Shown: piece after piece, positions 7,577 to 14,855 of the stretch
How positions within the stretch are numbered: position 1 is the stretch's first letter
How the letters are laid out: the number at the start of each line of letters is the position of its first letter
Assembly: GCA_019637795.1 (NCBI GenBank)
Contig: JAHBUY010000006.1
Span: 50,330 to 114,329, forward strand
Direction of reading: 5' to 3'
DNA length: 64,000 nucleotides
Origin: a bacterium
GTDB taxonomy: Bacteria; Desulfobacterota; Binatia; HRBIN30; CADEER01
Notes under the pieces: model-generated
The model's database searches: none
Seen by the model: only the letters and a program-made list of their open reading frames with translations
Told to the model about the DNA's origin: nothing
Program-made: the position numbers and the translations under genes

Positions 7577-8872
7577 ATGCCGCCCGCCGCGCGCGCGCCG
7601 CTCTTCTACGGCTGGTACGTCCTCGCCGCCAGCGTGGTGATCGAGCTCTTCGGGCTCGGCTTCGGCATCTTCGCCATCACCACCGTCTACCCGTACATCA
7701 TCGACGCCTTTCCCGATTGGTCGCGCAGCACGGTATTCCTGCCGACGTCGCTGATCATCCTGATCGTCGGCCTGATGAGCCCGCTGACCGGCTGGTTGCT
7801 CGACCGCTACCCGATCCGCTGGCTGTTCACCGTCGGCATCGTCGTCCAGGGCGTCGCGCTCTACCTGTTCGCGCACGTGCAGACGCCGGCGCAGTACGTC
7901 GGCAGCTCGCTCCTCCTCGGGCTCGGCATGTCGGGGGTGACCATCCTCCCCAATCAGGTGCTGGTCTCGCGCTGGTTCCACGCCCGCGTCGGCCTGGTCA
8001 ACGGCATCGTCCTCGCCGCCACCGCGCTCGGCGCCGCCCTGGCGCCGGCGTTGATCACCCGCCTGATCGAAGCGCTCGACTGGCGCCGGGCGTTCATGAT
8101 CATGGCCGCGATCGCCAGCCTGCCGCCGCTGGCGGTGGTGCTGCTGGTCGTCCGCGGCCGGCCCGAGGAGATGGGCCTGCAGCCCTACGGCAGCGACCGG
8201 CCGGCGGCAACGGCGAGGCCGGCGCCGCTGACGGGCATCGCGCTCGCGGACGCCATCCGCCTGCCGGTGTTCTGGGTGTTCGCCGCCGCCATCTTCCTCG
8301 GCGGCATGCCCTGCTACGCGTTCAACAAGCACATCCTCGTGTTCCTGAAGGAGCTCGGGTTCGATCCGGTCAGCGCCGCGGACCACAAGAGCTTCTTCTT
8401 CTTCGTCTCCGCCTGCGCGCGCCTGGTGTTCGGCGCCCTCGCCGACCGGATGGACCGTCGCAACCTGCTGCTCGCCGAGATCGTGCTGATCGCCGCCGGC
8501 TTCCCGATCCTCTTCCTGGTGCCGGCTCACCCGCAGGTGCTCGTCCCGGCGCTCCTCCTCTTCGGCGCCGGCTACGGCGGCCTGCTGCCCTCGATTCCCA
8601 TCCTCTCCGTCCACTATTTCGGCCGCCGCCACCTCGGCGCCATCCTCGGCGCCTACAAGGTCAGCTACGACCTCGCCGCCGCCGGCGCGCCGCTGTTCAC
8701 GGCGATGCTCTACGATCACTACGGATCGTACGCCGTGGCCATGGTGGCGCTGACCGCGATGGCATGGCTCGCCGCCGCGTTGGTGGCGGTCGCGCTGCCG
8801 CACCAGATCCGCGCCGGCGCGATCGACGCCGTCCGTCGCGCCGACGCGACGGACGCGATCCCCGGTGGCTGA
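7577..8872 (+). CDS. MFS transporter, OFA (oxalate/formate antiporter-like) family
   Basis: The start is the ATG at 7577 (MPPAARAPLFYGWYVLAASV), 4 bases after the previous stop; the frame is open further upstream only by chance. The 431-residue protein has about 12 hydrophobic segments. The opening FYGWYVL and the loop GWLLDRYPIRWLF are typical of the OFA/monocarboxylate-transporter-like branch of the major facilitator superfamily, followed by a charged central loop (about residues 200-215) and a second six-helix half. It should sit in the inner membrane and carry a small organic anion or monocarboxylate. The substrate cannot be told; coupling to a phosphatase-like gene hints at a phosphorylated or carboxylated precursor. 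Confidence 0.85.
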   Translation: MPPAARAPLFYGWYVLAASVVIELFGLGFGIFAITTVYPYIIDAFPDWSRSTVFLPTSLIILIVGLMSPLTGWLLDRYPIRWLFTVGIVVQGVALYLFAHVQTPAQYVGSSLLLGLGMSGVTILPNQVLVSRWFHARVGLVNGIVLAATALGAALAPALITRLIEALDWRRAFMIMAAIASLPPLAVVLLVVRGRPEEMGLQPYGSDRPAATARPAPLTGIALADAIRLPVFWVFAAAIFLGGMPCYAFNKHILVFLKELGFDPVSAADHKSFFFFVSACARLVFGALADRMDRRNLLLAEIVLIAAGFPILFLVPAHPQVLVPALLLFGAGYGGLLPSIPILSVHYFGRRHLGAILGAYKVSYDLAAAGAPLFTAMLYDHYGSYAVAMVALTAMAWLAAALVAVALPHQIRAGAIDAVRRADATDAIPGG

Positions 8873-9027
8873 CGGGCTACCGGCCCGCTCGGTCACTGCC
8901 AGCGTTCGCGGCAGCGTGGCGCGCGGAGCGTCCGCGAGGCGGCGCCCCCCACGGCGGCACGCCCCTGCCGGCCGCGGTTACGGACATGGCGGCGAAGCGC
9001 TGGCCGATCGATCTTCGGGACCTCCCC

Positions 9028-9423
9028 TCATCGCTCGCGCACACTCACCGTCCCCAGCTTCAGCCCCGGCACGCGCTGAAAGTGGTCGCGATTTCGCGTC
9101 AGCAGGGTTCCGCGATGCACGAGAACGATCCCGGCGATCAGGCTATCCCCCATGCCGATCGCCTTCCCCTGCCGCTCCAGGGTGCGTCGCACCAGCGCCG
9201 CCCGGTCGGCGGCGGCCGCGTCGAGCGGGAGCGTGGGCAGGGCGGCGAGCAACTCGGCGATCATCTTCTCCTGGCGGGGCGTCCGCGCGCCCGCCAGCAA
9301 TTCGAAGCGGGTGACGGCAGTGGTGCGCAGCGCCGCGTGCTCGATCTCGAGCGCGATCCGATCGGCGACCGGATTGGCGTCCGAGAGAAAGTCGATGAGC
9401 ACATCGGTGTCGGCGATCATCAT
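9028..9423 (-). CDS. vapC: VapC-type PIN-domain ribonuclease toxin
   Basis: The ATG at 9423 overlaps the antitoxin stop (ATGA), giving 131 residues. The PIN-domain acidic residues are all visible: D5 (ADTDVLIDF), E41 (TRFELLAGA), D93 (GDSLIAG) and D113 (RNRDHF). VapC toxins are Mg2+-dependent endoribonucleases that cut tRNA or rRNA and stop growth when the antitoxin is degraded. The longer frame upstream of this start lies inside the antitoxin gene and is not used. The toxin follows its antitoxin, the standard vapBC order, and both read leftward into a 155-base gap after the convergent MFS gene. Confidence 0.9.
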   Translation of the reverse strand: MMIADTDVLIDFLSDANPVADRIALEIEHAALRTTAVTRFELLAGARTPRQEKMIAELLAALPTLPLDAAAADRAALVRRTLERQGKAIGMGDSLIAGIVLVHRGTLLTRNRDHFQRVPGLKLGTVSVRER

Positions 9424-9659
9424 CGCCACGACCCTCGGATGCTCGCCGCCGCCTCGCGCAGCCGCTTCGCGTCCTTCTCGTCCAGCACGCCGCGCAACAG
9501 GAGCGCTCGCCGGCGCGTATCGTCCGCCCGCGCATGCGCGTCGAGGTAGAGCTCGAGCGCCTCCTGGACCAGGTTCGAGAAGCCCTTTTCCCCCCGCCGC
9601 GCCGCCAACTCGAGCAACCGGGCGCGCTGCTCCTGCCGGATCTCGATCGTCGTCCTCAT
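9420..9659 (-). CDS. vapB: VapB-type antitoxin
   Basis: This 79-residue protein (MRTTIEIRQEQRARLLELAA) starts with a short beta strand followed by helices, the ribbon-helix-helix layout of DNA-binding antitoxins, and ends in a charged tail that would wrap the toxin. EKGFSNLVQEALELYLD (about 24-40) is the second RHH helix. It overlaps vapC by 4 bases. Immediately upstream of the ATG lie two perfect palindromes that could be its operator. VapB both neutralises VapC and represses the operon. The match to a specific VapB subfamily was not tested. Confidence 0.85.
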   Translation of the reverse strand: MRTTIEIRQEQRARLLELAARRGEKGFSNLVQEALELYLDAHARADDTRRRALLLRGVLDEKDAKRLREAAASIRGSWR

Positions 9660-9671
9660 GTTCGGACCGTG

Positions 9672-9690
9672 ACATGCATGTGCATGCACA
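9672..9690. promoter_or_regulatory. overlapping palindromes, candidate VapB operator
   Basis: Twelve bases upstream of the vapB ATG lie two perfect overlapping palindromes, ACATGCATGT (9672-9681) and TGTGCATGCACA (9679-9690). RHH antitoxins bind short palindromes over their own promoter, so this is a natural autoregulatory site for the vapBC pair. Binding is inferred. Confidence 0.55.
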
Positions 9691-9766
9691 TCAAGATGAA
9701 GCGGATCAGGATTCGCCGCAGCGCCCCTCCGCCCATCGACACGGCGCCGCCGCCACGCGCGGGCGG

Positions 9767-10705
9767 CTACGGGCGCGGGTCGAGCACCGCCAGGAGGTCG
9801 TGGAGAACGCGGTTGACCGGCGTCGGCACGCCGTGGCGGGCGGCGGCGCGCAGCACGGCGCCGTTGAGCGCGTCGTACTCCAGGCGGCGGCCGCGCTGGC
9901 GGTCCTGGAGCATCGAGGTCTTGAGCGCCGCCAGCTCCTCGGCGCTGTGGCGGAGCGACGCGTCGACCCGCGCCGCCGCGAGCGGCACGCCGTTGGCCTG
10001 CGCCACGGCGACCACTTCCAGCATCGCCGCCCGCACCAACGCCCGCCCGTCCGCGTCCGCCAGCAGCGCGCCGACCGTGCGTTGGGTGACGGCGGTGGTG
10101 GCGTTGAACGCGGCGTTCCAGGCCAGCTTGTCCCACAGCATCACGGCGATGTGACGCGAGGCGCGGTGGTCGACGCCGGCGGCGGCGAACAACGCCTCCA
10201 GGCGGGCGACGCGGGCGCTCGGGCGGCCGTCGAGCTCGCCGAAGATGATGCGCCCGCCGGAGTCGAGCTGGACGACGCCCGGCGCCACCAGCTCGGCGCC
10301 GATGTGCGTCAGACCGCCGAGCAGCGGCGGCAGGTCGAGCGCGGCCGCGAGCCGGGCCTCGTTCTCGATGCCGTTCTGCAGCGAGAGCACGATGGTGTCG
10401 GGACCGACCACCGGCCGCAGCGCCGCCGCCGCGGCATCGGTGTCGTACGACTTCACGCACACCAGGACGACGCTGCGCGGCCCCGCCTCGGCGGGCGTGG
10501 CGACCGCCCGCAGCGGGGCGACGCGCTCGACGCCGCGCGCCGATGCGATGCGCAGGCCGTCGCGGCGCAACGCCTCGAGGGTGGCCCCGCGGGCGACGAA
10601 CACGACGTCGACGCCGGCCTGCGCCAGGCGGCCGCCGAAGAAGACGCCCAGCGCCCCGCTGCCCATCACCAGCACCCGCTCCCGCGTGCGCCCGTCGTCC
10701 TTCAT
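9767..10705 (-). CDS. 2-dehydropantoate 2-reductase family protein (PanE/ApbA)
   Basis: The 312-residue protein starts at the ATG at 10705 and has the NADPH-binding glycine motif VMGSGALGVFFGG (13-25). A central stretch with WDKLAWNAAFNATTA supplies the catalytic Lys and Asn of ketopantoate reductases, and the C-terminal helical domain contains RLEYDALNGAVLRAA, the usual substrate-side motif. The family reduces ketopantoate to pantoate in coenzyme A synthesis, but paralogues act on other 2-oxo acids. No other pantothenate gene is nearby, so the exact substrate is open. It stands alone, divergent from the DUF1614 gene. Confidence 0.85.
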   Translation of the reverse strand: MKDDGRTRERVLVMGSGALGVFFGGRLAQAGVDVVFVARGATLEALRRDGLRIASARGVERVAPLRAVATPAEAGPRSVVLVCVKSYDTDAAAAALRPVVGPDTIVLSLQNGIENEARLAAALDLPPLLGGLTHIGAELVAPGVVQLDSGGRIIFGELDGRPSARVARLEALFAAAGVDHRASRHIAVMLWDKLAWNAAFNATTAVTQRTVGALLADADGRALVRAAMLEVVAVAQANGVPLAAARVDASLRHSAEELAALKTSMLQDRQRGRRLEYDALNGAVLRAAARHGVPTPVNRVLHDLLAVLDPRP

Positions 10706-10754
10706 GGCTGGCCAGTGCTACAGTCGCGCGTCACGCCTGCAGAGGTAGCGCGGA

Positions 10755-11372
10755 ATGCCGATCCAGTCACCCGAACGCTCGCCGATCCTGATCCTGTTCA
10801 CCCTGGCCCTCGCCCTGACGGTCGTGCTGCTCGAGATCGGGGCCATCGCCTACGCCTACGAGCGCATCGGCATCGACTCCCGCTACCTGATCAGCCTCCT
10901 CGCCCTGTCGCTCATGGGCAGCGGGCTCAACCTGCCGCTGGCGCGCTACGGCGATCCCGACGAGGCGGGCCGGCCGGCGAACCTGCTGGCCATCAACGTC
11001 GGCGGCGCGCTCATCCCGACGGGACTCTCGCTCTACCTGCTGGCGCGCGGCGCGGCGCCGCCGATCGCGCTCCTCGCCGTGGCGCTGGTGGCGCTGGTGG
11101 TGCACCGCATCGCCCGGCCGCTGCCGGGGATCGGCATCGCGGTGCCGGTCATCGTGCCGCCGTTGATTGCCGCGTGCGGCGGCCTGCTCCTGGCCCCGCA
11201 CGCGGCACCGGCCGTCGCCTACGTCGCCGGCTCGCTCGGCACGCTGATCGGCGCCGACCTGACGCACCTCGGCACGCTGCGGCGGCTGGGCGGACCGGTG
11301 GCCTCGATCGGCGGCGCCGGCACCTTCGACGGCATCTTCGTCACCGGCATCCTCGCCGTGCTCCTCGCCTGA
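10755..11372 (+). CDS. DUF1614 family membrane protein
   Basis: The 205-residue protein has about six hydrophobic segments and the DUF1614 hallmarks NLLAINVGGALIP, PGIGIAVPVIVPP and SLGTLIGADL. The function of the family is unknown; it is an integral inner-membrane protein. AGAGGT lies upstream of the ATG. The stop codon shares one base with the start of the rhomboid protease gene (TGATG), so the two are almost certainly translated together. That link suggests a membrane-protein processing role, but only by association. Confidence 0.85.
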   Translation: MPIQSPERSPILILFTLALALTVVLLEIGAIAYAYERIGIDSRYLISLLALSLMGSGLNLPLARYGDPDEAGRPANLLAINVGGALIPTGLSLYLLARGAAPPIALLAVALVALVVHRIARPLPGIGIAVPVIVPPLIAACGGLLLAPHAAPAVAYVAGSLGTLIGADLTHLGTLRRLGGPVASIGGAGTFDGIFVTGILAVLLA

Positions 11373-12253
11373 TGGACGAGCCACAGGTCGTGCGCGTCGG
11401 CGCGCAGCGCCGCGCGGTCGAGGACTGGAGCCTGGCGCTCGCCGCGATCGGCGTCGACTCGCGCATCGACTGGAGCCCGCAGCACGGCTACCTGCTGCTC
11501 GTCGCCGCCGCCGCGGCCGCGCGCGCCCGCGCCACGCTCGACGCCTACGACGAGGAGAACCGACCCCGCCCGGCACCGCCGCCACCGCCCGAGTACGGCC
11601 GCGGCATCGCCGCGCCGCTGCTCGCGGCGGCCCTGTGCGCGCTGTTCGTGCTCACCGGCCCGCGCGCTGGCGGACACCCGTGGTTCGCCGCCGGCGGCGC
11701 CGACGCCCGCCGGATGCTGCGCGACGGCGAGTGGTGGCGCGCCGTGACGGCACTGACGCTGCACGCCGACTTCCCGCACATCTTCGCCAACGCGGTGGTG
11801 CTGCTGCTCTTCGGCACCTCGCTGTGCACCATGGTCGGCCCGGGCGCCGGCCTCTGGCTCATGCTGCTGTCGGGGGCCGCCGGCAACGCGATCAACGTCC
11901 TGGTCCGCGGCGCGCCGTACGAAGGCATCGGCGCCTCGACGGCGATCTTCGGCGCGCTCGGCGCGCTCGCCGCCATCCGGGTCGTGCAGCGGCGCGCCGG
12001 CGCGACGGTGTCGCCGTGGCGCGCCTGGGCTCCCTTCGCGGCGGCGCTGGCGCTGCTCGGCATGCTCGGCTCGTCGGCGCGCAGCGACGTGCTGGCGCAC
12101 CTGTTCGGCTTCCTCGCCGGCGTCGGGCTGGGCGGCGCGCTCGCCGTGCTGCGGCCGCGCCCCCTGCCGCCGGCGGCGCAGCGCGGGCTGATCGTCGCCG
12201 CGGCCCTGGTCGTCCTCGGCTGCTGGCTGCTGGCGCTGAGCGACGGCGCTTGA
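11372..12253 (+). CDS. rhomboid-family intramembrane serine protease
   Basis: The 293-residue protein has a soluble N-terminal region of about 75 residues ending in a proline run, then six hydrophobic segments. The catalytic serine is in GIGASTAIFG (G-x-S-x) and the paired histidine in LAHLFGFLAG; the HADFPHIFAN stretch supplies the conserved His/Asn pair of the second helix. Rhomboids cut transmembrane substrates within the bilayer. It is translationally coupled to the DUF1614 membrane protein. Substrates are unknown. Confidence 0.9.
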   Translation: MDEPQVVRVGAQRRAVEDWSLALAAIGVDSRIDWSPQHGYLLLVAAAAAARARATLDAYDEENRPRPAPPPPPEYGRGIAAPLLAAALCALFVLTGPRAGGHPWFAAGGADARRMLRDGEWWRAVTALTLHADFPHIFANAVVLLLFGTSLCTMVGPGAGLWLMLLSGAAGNAINVLVRGAPYEGIGASTAIFGALGALAAIRVVQRRAGATVSPWRAWAPFAAALALLGMLGSSARSDVLAHLFGFLAGVGLGGALAVLRPRPLPPAAQRGLIVAAALVVLGCWLLALSDGA

Positions 12254-12276
12254 CCGCGCCGCGGCGGCCACGGCAG

Positions 12277-12954
12277 ATGCCCGGCATGGTGAAGCTGATC
12301 TTCCTCTGCCGCCGACGACCCGACATCACGCACGAGCGCTACGTCGATCGGCTGCTGCAGGGACACGTACCGATCGCCCTGCGCCACCATCCGACGCTGC
12401 GCCGTTACACCGTCAACATCGTCGAGCGCGGGCCGGACAGCGAAGCGGCGCTCGACAGCATCGGCGAGCTGAGCTTCGACTCGCTGGCCGACTATCGCGA
12501 GCGCCTCTACGACTCGCCGGAGGGCGAGCGCGTCGTCGGCCGCGACGTCGCCGGCTTCATGGGCGGCGCGGACGCCTACGCGACCACCGAGATCGTCCAG
12601 CGCTCGACCGCGCCGCGGCCGCTCGGGCAGCGCGCCGCCGGGGTCAAGATGTTCTGCCCGCTGCGCCGCCGGCCGGACCTGACGCACGAGGAGTTCGCCC
12701 GGCACTGGCAGACGGTCCACGTGCCGCTCGCCCTCACCCACCACCCGCACATGAGCCGCTACGTCACCAACATCGTCGACCAGCGCCTCTCCCCCGAGGC
12801 GCCGCAGTGGGACGGCTTCGCCGAGATCACCATCGACCCGACGCAGCCGCTGTTCGCCTCGCCCGAGGGCGAACGGATCATCCGCGAGGACATCGCTCGC
12901 TTCATCGGCCACACGTTCCCGTACGTGGTCGCCGAGTACGTGCAGAAGGCGTGA
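12277..12954 (+). CDS. tandem EthD-domain protein
   Basis: The 225-residue protein is made of two similar halves. The first begins VKLIFLCRRRPDITHERYVD and the second VKMFCPLRRRPDLTHEEFAR, each followed by a HHPxxxRYxxNIV segment and an SPEGER block. These are EthD domains of the dimeric alpha+beta barrel fold, so the protein is probably a fused pseudo-dimer. EthD-like proteins occur in ether and aromatic degradation and polyketide pathways, as small-molecule-binding or cyclase-like enzymes. The start may be 12277 or the Met codon at 12286. No catabolic partners lie nearby, so the role is unknown. Confidence 0.85.
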   Translation: MPGMVKLIFLCRRRPDITHERYVDRLLQGHVPIALRHHPTLRRYTVNIVERGPDSEAALDSIGELSFDSLADYRERLYDSPEGERVVGRDVAGFMGGADAYATTEIVQRSTAPRPLGQRAAGVKMFCPLRRRPDLTHEEFARHWQTVHVPLALTHHPHMSRYVTNIVDQRLSPEAPQWDGFAEITIDPTQPLFASPEGERIIREDIARFIGHTFPYVVAEYVQKA

Positions 12955-13005
12955 TCGCCCCCCGCCGCGGCCGGCCGTTCGCCGAACGCGGGCAGGCTGG
13001 GAGCG

Positions 13006-13848
13006 CTACTTCCTGCGCATCAGTTGCCGATACCGCACCATGTGCCGCACCGCTTCGTCGCGGCGGCCGAGGCGCGACAGGAGCTGCGCCAGGTTGTAGT
13101 GCGCATCGGCGAAGCCCGGGTTGAGGGCGACGGCGCGGCGATAGTGGGCGGCCGCCTCGGCGCTCTTCTCCAGATCCTCGTTGGCCAGGGCGAGATTGAA
13201 GTGCGTCACCGGATCGGTGTCGTCGCGCAGCAGCGCCTGGTGATAGCAGCGTGCCGCCGCGGCGGGATCGCCGGCCTCGTGCGCCAGGCGGCCGAGGTTG
13301 ACCCAGGCATCGGCGTGCCCGGGATCGATCCGCACGGCGCGCTCGTAGGCGGCGCGCGCTCCCTCCACGTCCTCGTCCTCGAGCGCCACCCCGCGCTCGA
13401 ACCAGTCCGTGGCCGACTCGCCGGACGGCGGCGGGGCCGCCCTGGACGGCCGCGGCGGCAGCGCCCGCGGCGCGGCGGCGCGCCGCGCCAGCTCGTCGAC
13501 CGTGAAGGCGAACTGGAGCTGGCCGCTCTCCGGCTGCCAGACGCGGTCGCCGCTGCGCGCCACCACGCGGCCGCCGGCGGCGACGATGCGCACGCCCGAC
13601 AGCGGCCGGTCCGCGGGCAACTGCCGCAGCAGCTCGCGCAGGGCGCGGCGCACCCGCGCCGCCGGCACCCGCGCCTGCCGCAGGCCGAGCGCCGTGCGCA
13701 GCAGCACGACGTCCTGGAAGGCGAAGCGGAACTGGCGGCCGTCGCGCCCCGGCCGGCACCAGCCGGCGCGCACCATCGCCCGCACCCGCGCCGGCGGAAC
13801 GGCCAGCACGCGGGCGACGTCGGCGGTGCGGAGCGGCGAGCTGTTCAC
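13006..13848 (-). CDS. HTH (MerR-like) plus TPR protein next to ku
   Basis: The likely start is a GTG at 13848 (then NSSPLRTADVARVLAVPPAR), just after the ku stop at 13901; a longer frame upstream overlaps ku and is disfavoured. The 280-residue protein has a MerR-type helix-turn-helix at about 5-75, a beta-rich middle (VRIVAAGGRVVARSGDRVW), a proline-rich linker, and about four TPR units from 150 to 270 (WFERGVALEDEDVEGARAAY, HADAWVNLGRLAHEAGD). The HTH suggests DNA binding and the TPR suggests a protein partner. It sits directly downstream of ku on the same strand, so a role in NHEJ regulation or recruitment is plausible but unproven. Confidence 0.75.
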   Translation of the reverse strand: MNSSPLRTADVARVLAVPPARVRAMVRAGWCRPGRDGRQFRFAFQDVVLLRTALGLRQARVPAARVRRALRELLRQLPADRPLSGVRIVAAGGRVVARSGDRVWQPESGQLQFAFTVDELARRAAAPRALPPRPSRAAPPPSGESATDWFERGVALEDEDVEGARAAYERAVRIDPGHADAWVNLGRLAHEAGDPAAAARCYHQALLRDDTDPVTHFNLALANEDLEKSAEAAAHYRRAVALNPGFADAHYNLAQLLSRLGRRDEAVRHMVRYRQLMRRK

Positions 13849-13900
13849 GGCGATGGCCAGCGCTGCAGTCGGACGCGCTGGATCGCGCGCCGGCCGCGCA

Positions 13901-14785
13901 TCACCGGCTCTTGCGCCCGCGCTCGCCGCCGCTGGCGACGCTCTTGGCGGCGCCGGCGGCGCTCTTGGCCCGCGCCGGCCGCCGCTCCGGGACCGCGGCT
14001 GCGGGCTCCCCACCGCGGCTGGCGAGGCTCGCCTTCAGCGCCTCCATGAGGTCGATGATCTGGCCCTTGGCGGCGCGCGCCGGTCCGACCACGATCTCCT
14101 CGCCGGCGACCTTCCGCTCGATCAGCGCCAGCGCCCGTTCGCGGTACTCGTCCTTGTATTTCGTCGGATCGAACTCCGACGATGCCAACTGCTCGATCAG
14201 TTGGATGGCGAGCTGCAGCTCGCCCGGCTTCACCGTCACCTCGTCGCCGCGCTCGATCTCGCCGAAGTCGCGCACCTCGTCGGCGTAGAACAGCGCGTGC
14301 ATCATGAGCCCGCCCTGCGCCTCGCGCAGGAGCACGAGCTGCTGCTTGCCGCGGGTGGAGAAGCGCGCCACGGCGCCGCGGCCGGCGCTGTGCATCGCCT
14401 CGCGCAACAGCCGATACGCCTTGTTGCCCCCCTTGTCGGGCCCGAGCAGGTAGGTCTTTTCGAAGTAGATCGGATCGACGCTGGCGATGGGCACGAACTC
14501 CTCGATCTCGATCGACTGGTCGCTCTGCTGCTCCAGGGCCTTGAGCTCCTCGCCGCTGAGCACCGCGTACTGGTCCTTGGCGTATTCGTAGCCCCGCGTC
14601 ATGGCGTCGCGCTCGACCACCTCGCCGCAGGTCTGGCAGACGTACTGCTGCCGCAGGCGCGAGTTGTCCTTGGCGTGCAGCATGTTGAAGGACAGGCTCT
14701 TCGACTGGGTGCCGCTGAACAGCTTGACCGGAACGGACACGAGCCCGAAGCTGATCGTCCCGGATGCAATTGCGCGTGGTGCCAT
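13901..14785 (-). CDS. ku: Ku homodimeric DNA-end-binding protein
   Basis: The ATG at 14785 (MAPRAIASGTISFGLVSVPV) is preceded by AAAGGAA and gives 294 residues, the usual bacterial Ku length. The opening GTISFGLVSVPVKL, a CxxC pair (C50, C53), the core EEFVPIASVDPIYFEKTYLL and the C-terminal DLMEALKASL helix mark the family. Ku forms a ring around broken DNA ends and recruits ligase D for non-homologous end joining. The tail past about 258 is Ala/Arg/Lys-rich, as is common for DNA-contacting Ku tails. It is divergent from ligD across 70 bases. Confidence 0.95.
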   Translation of the reverse strand: MAPRAIASGTISFGLVSVPVKLFSGTQSKSLSFNMLHAKDNSRLRQQYVCQTCGEVVERDAMTRGYEYAKDQYAVLSGEELKALEQQSDQSIEIEEFVPIASVDPIYFEKTYLLGPDKGGNKAYRLLREAMHSAGRGAVARFSTRGKQQLVLLREAQGGLMMHALFYADEVRDFGEIERGDEVTVKPGELQLAIQLIEQLASSEFDPTKYKDEYRERALALIERKVAGEEIVVGPARAAKGQIIDLMEALKASLASRGGEPAAAVPERRPARAKSAAGAAKSVASGGERGRKSR

Positions 14786-14855
14786 CGGCGGGTTCCTTTC
14801 GCGACCGCGCCGCACTGTACCATCGCGACGCGGTCCGGGCGAGCGATTTTGTGCT
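14786..14855. promoter_or_regulatory. shared ku/ligD divergent promoter region
   Basis: The 70 bases between the divergent ku and ligD starts must hold both promoters, so the two genes are likely co-regulated. A ribosome-binding AAAGGAA faces ku. The ligD side reads GAGCGATTTTGTGCT just before its ATG, an AT-rich patch that could be part of a -10 region. I cannot define either promoter precisely. Confidence 0.4.

Noticed and set aside
9152..11371. N-terminal 740-codon extension of the rhomboid gene
   Set aside because: It crosses vapBC, panE-like and DUF1614 genes; the rhomboid start at 11372 overlaps the DUF1614 stop and fits the family.
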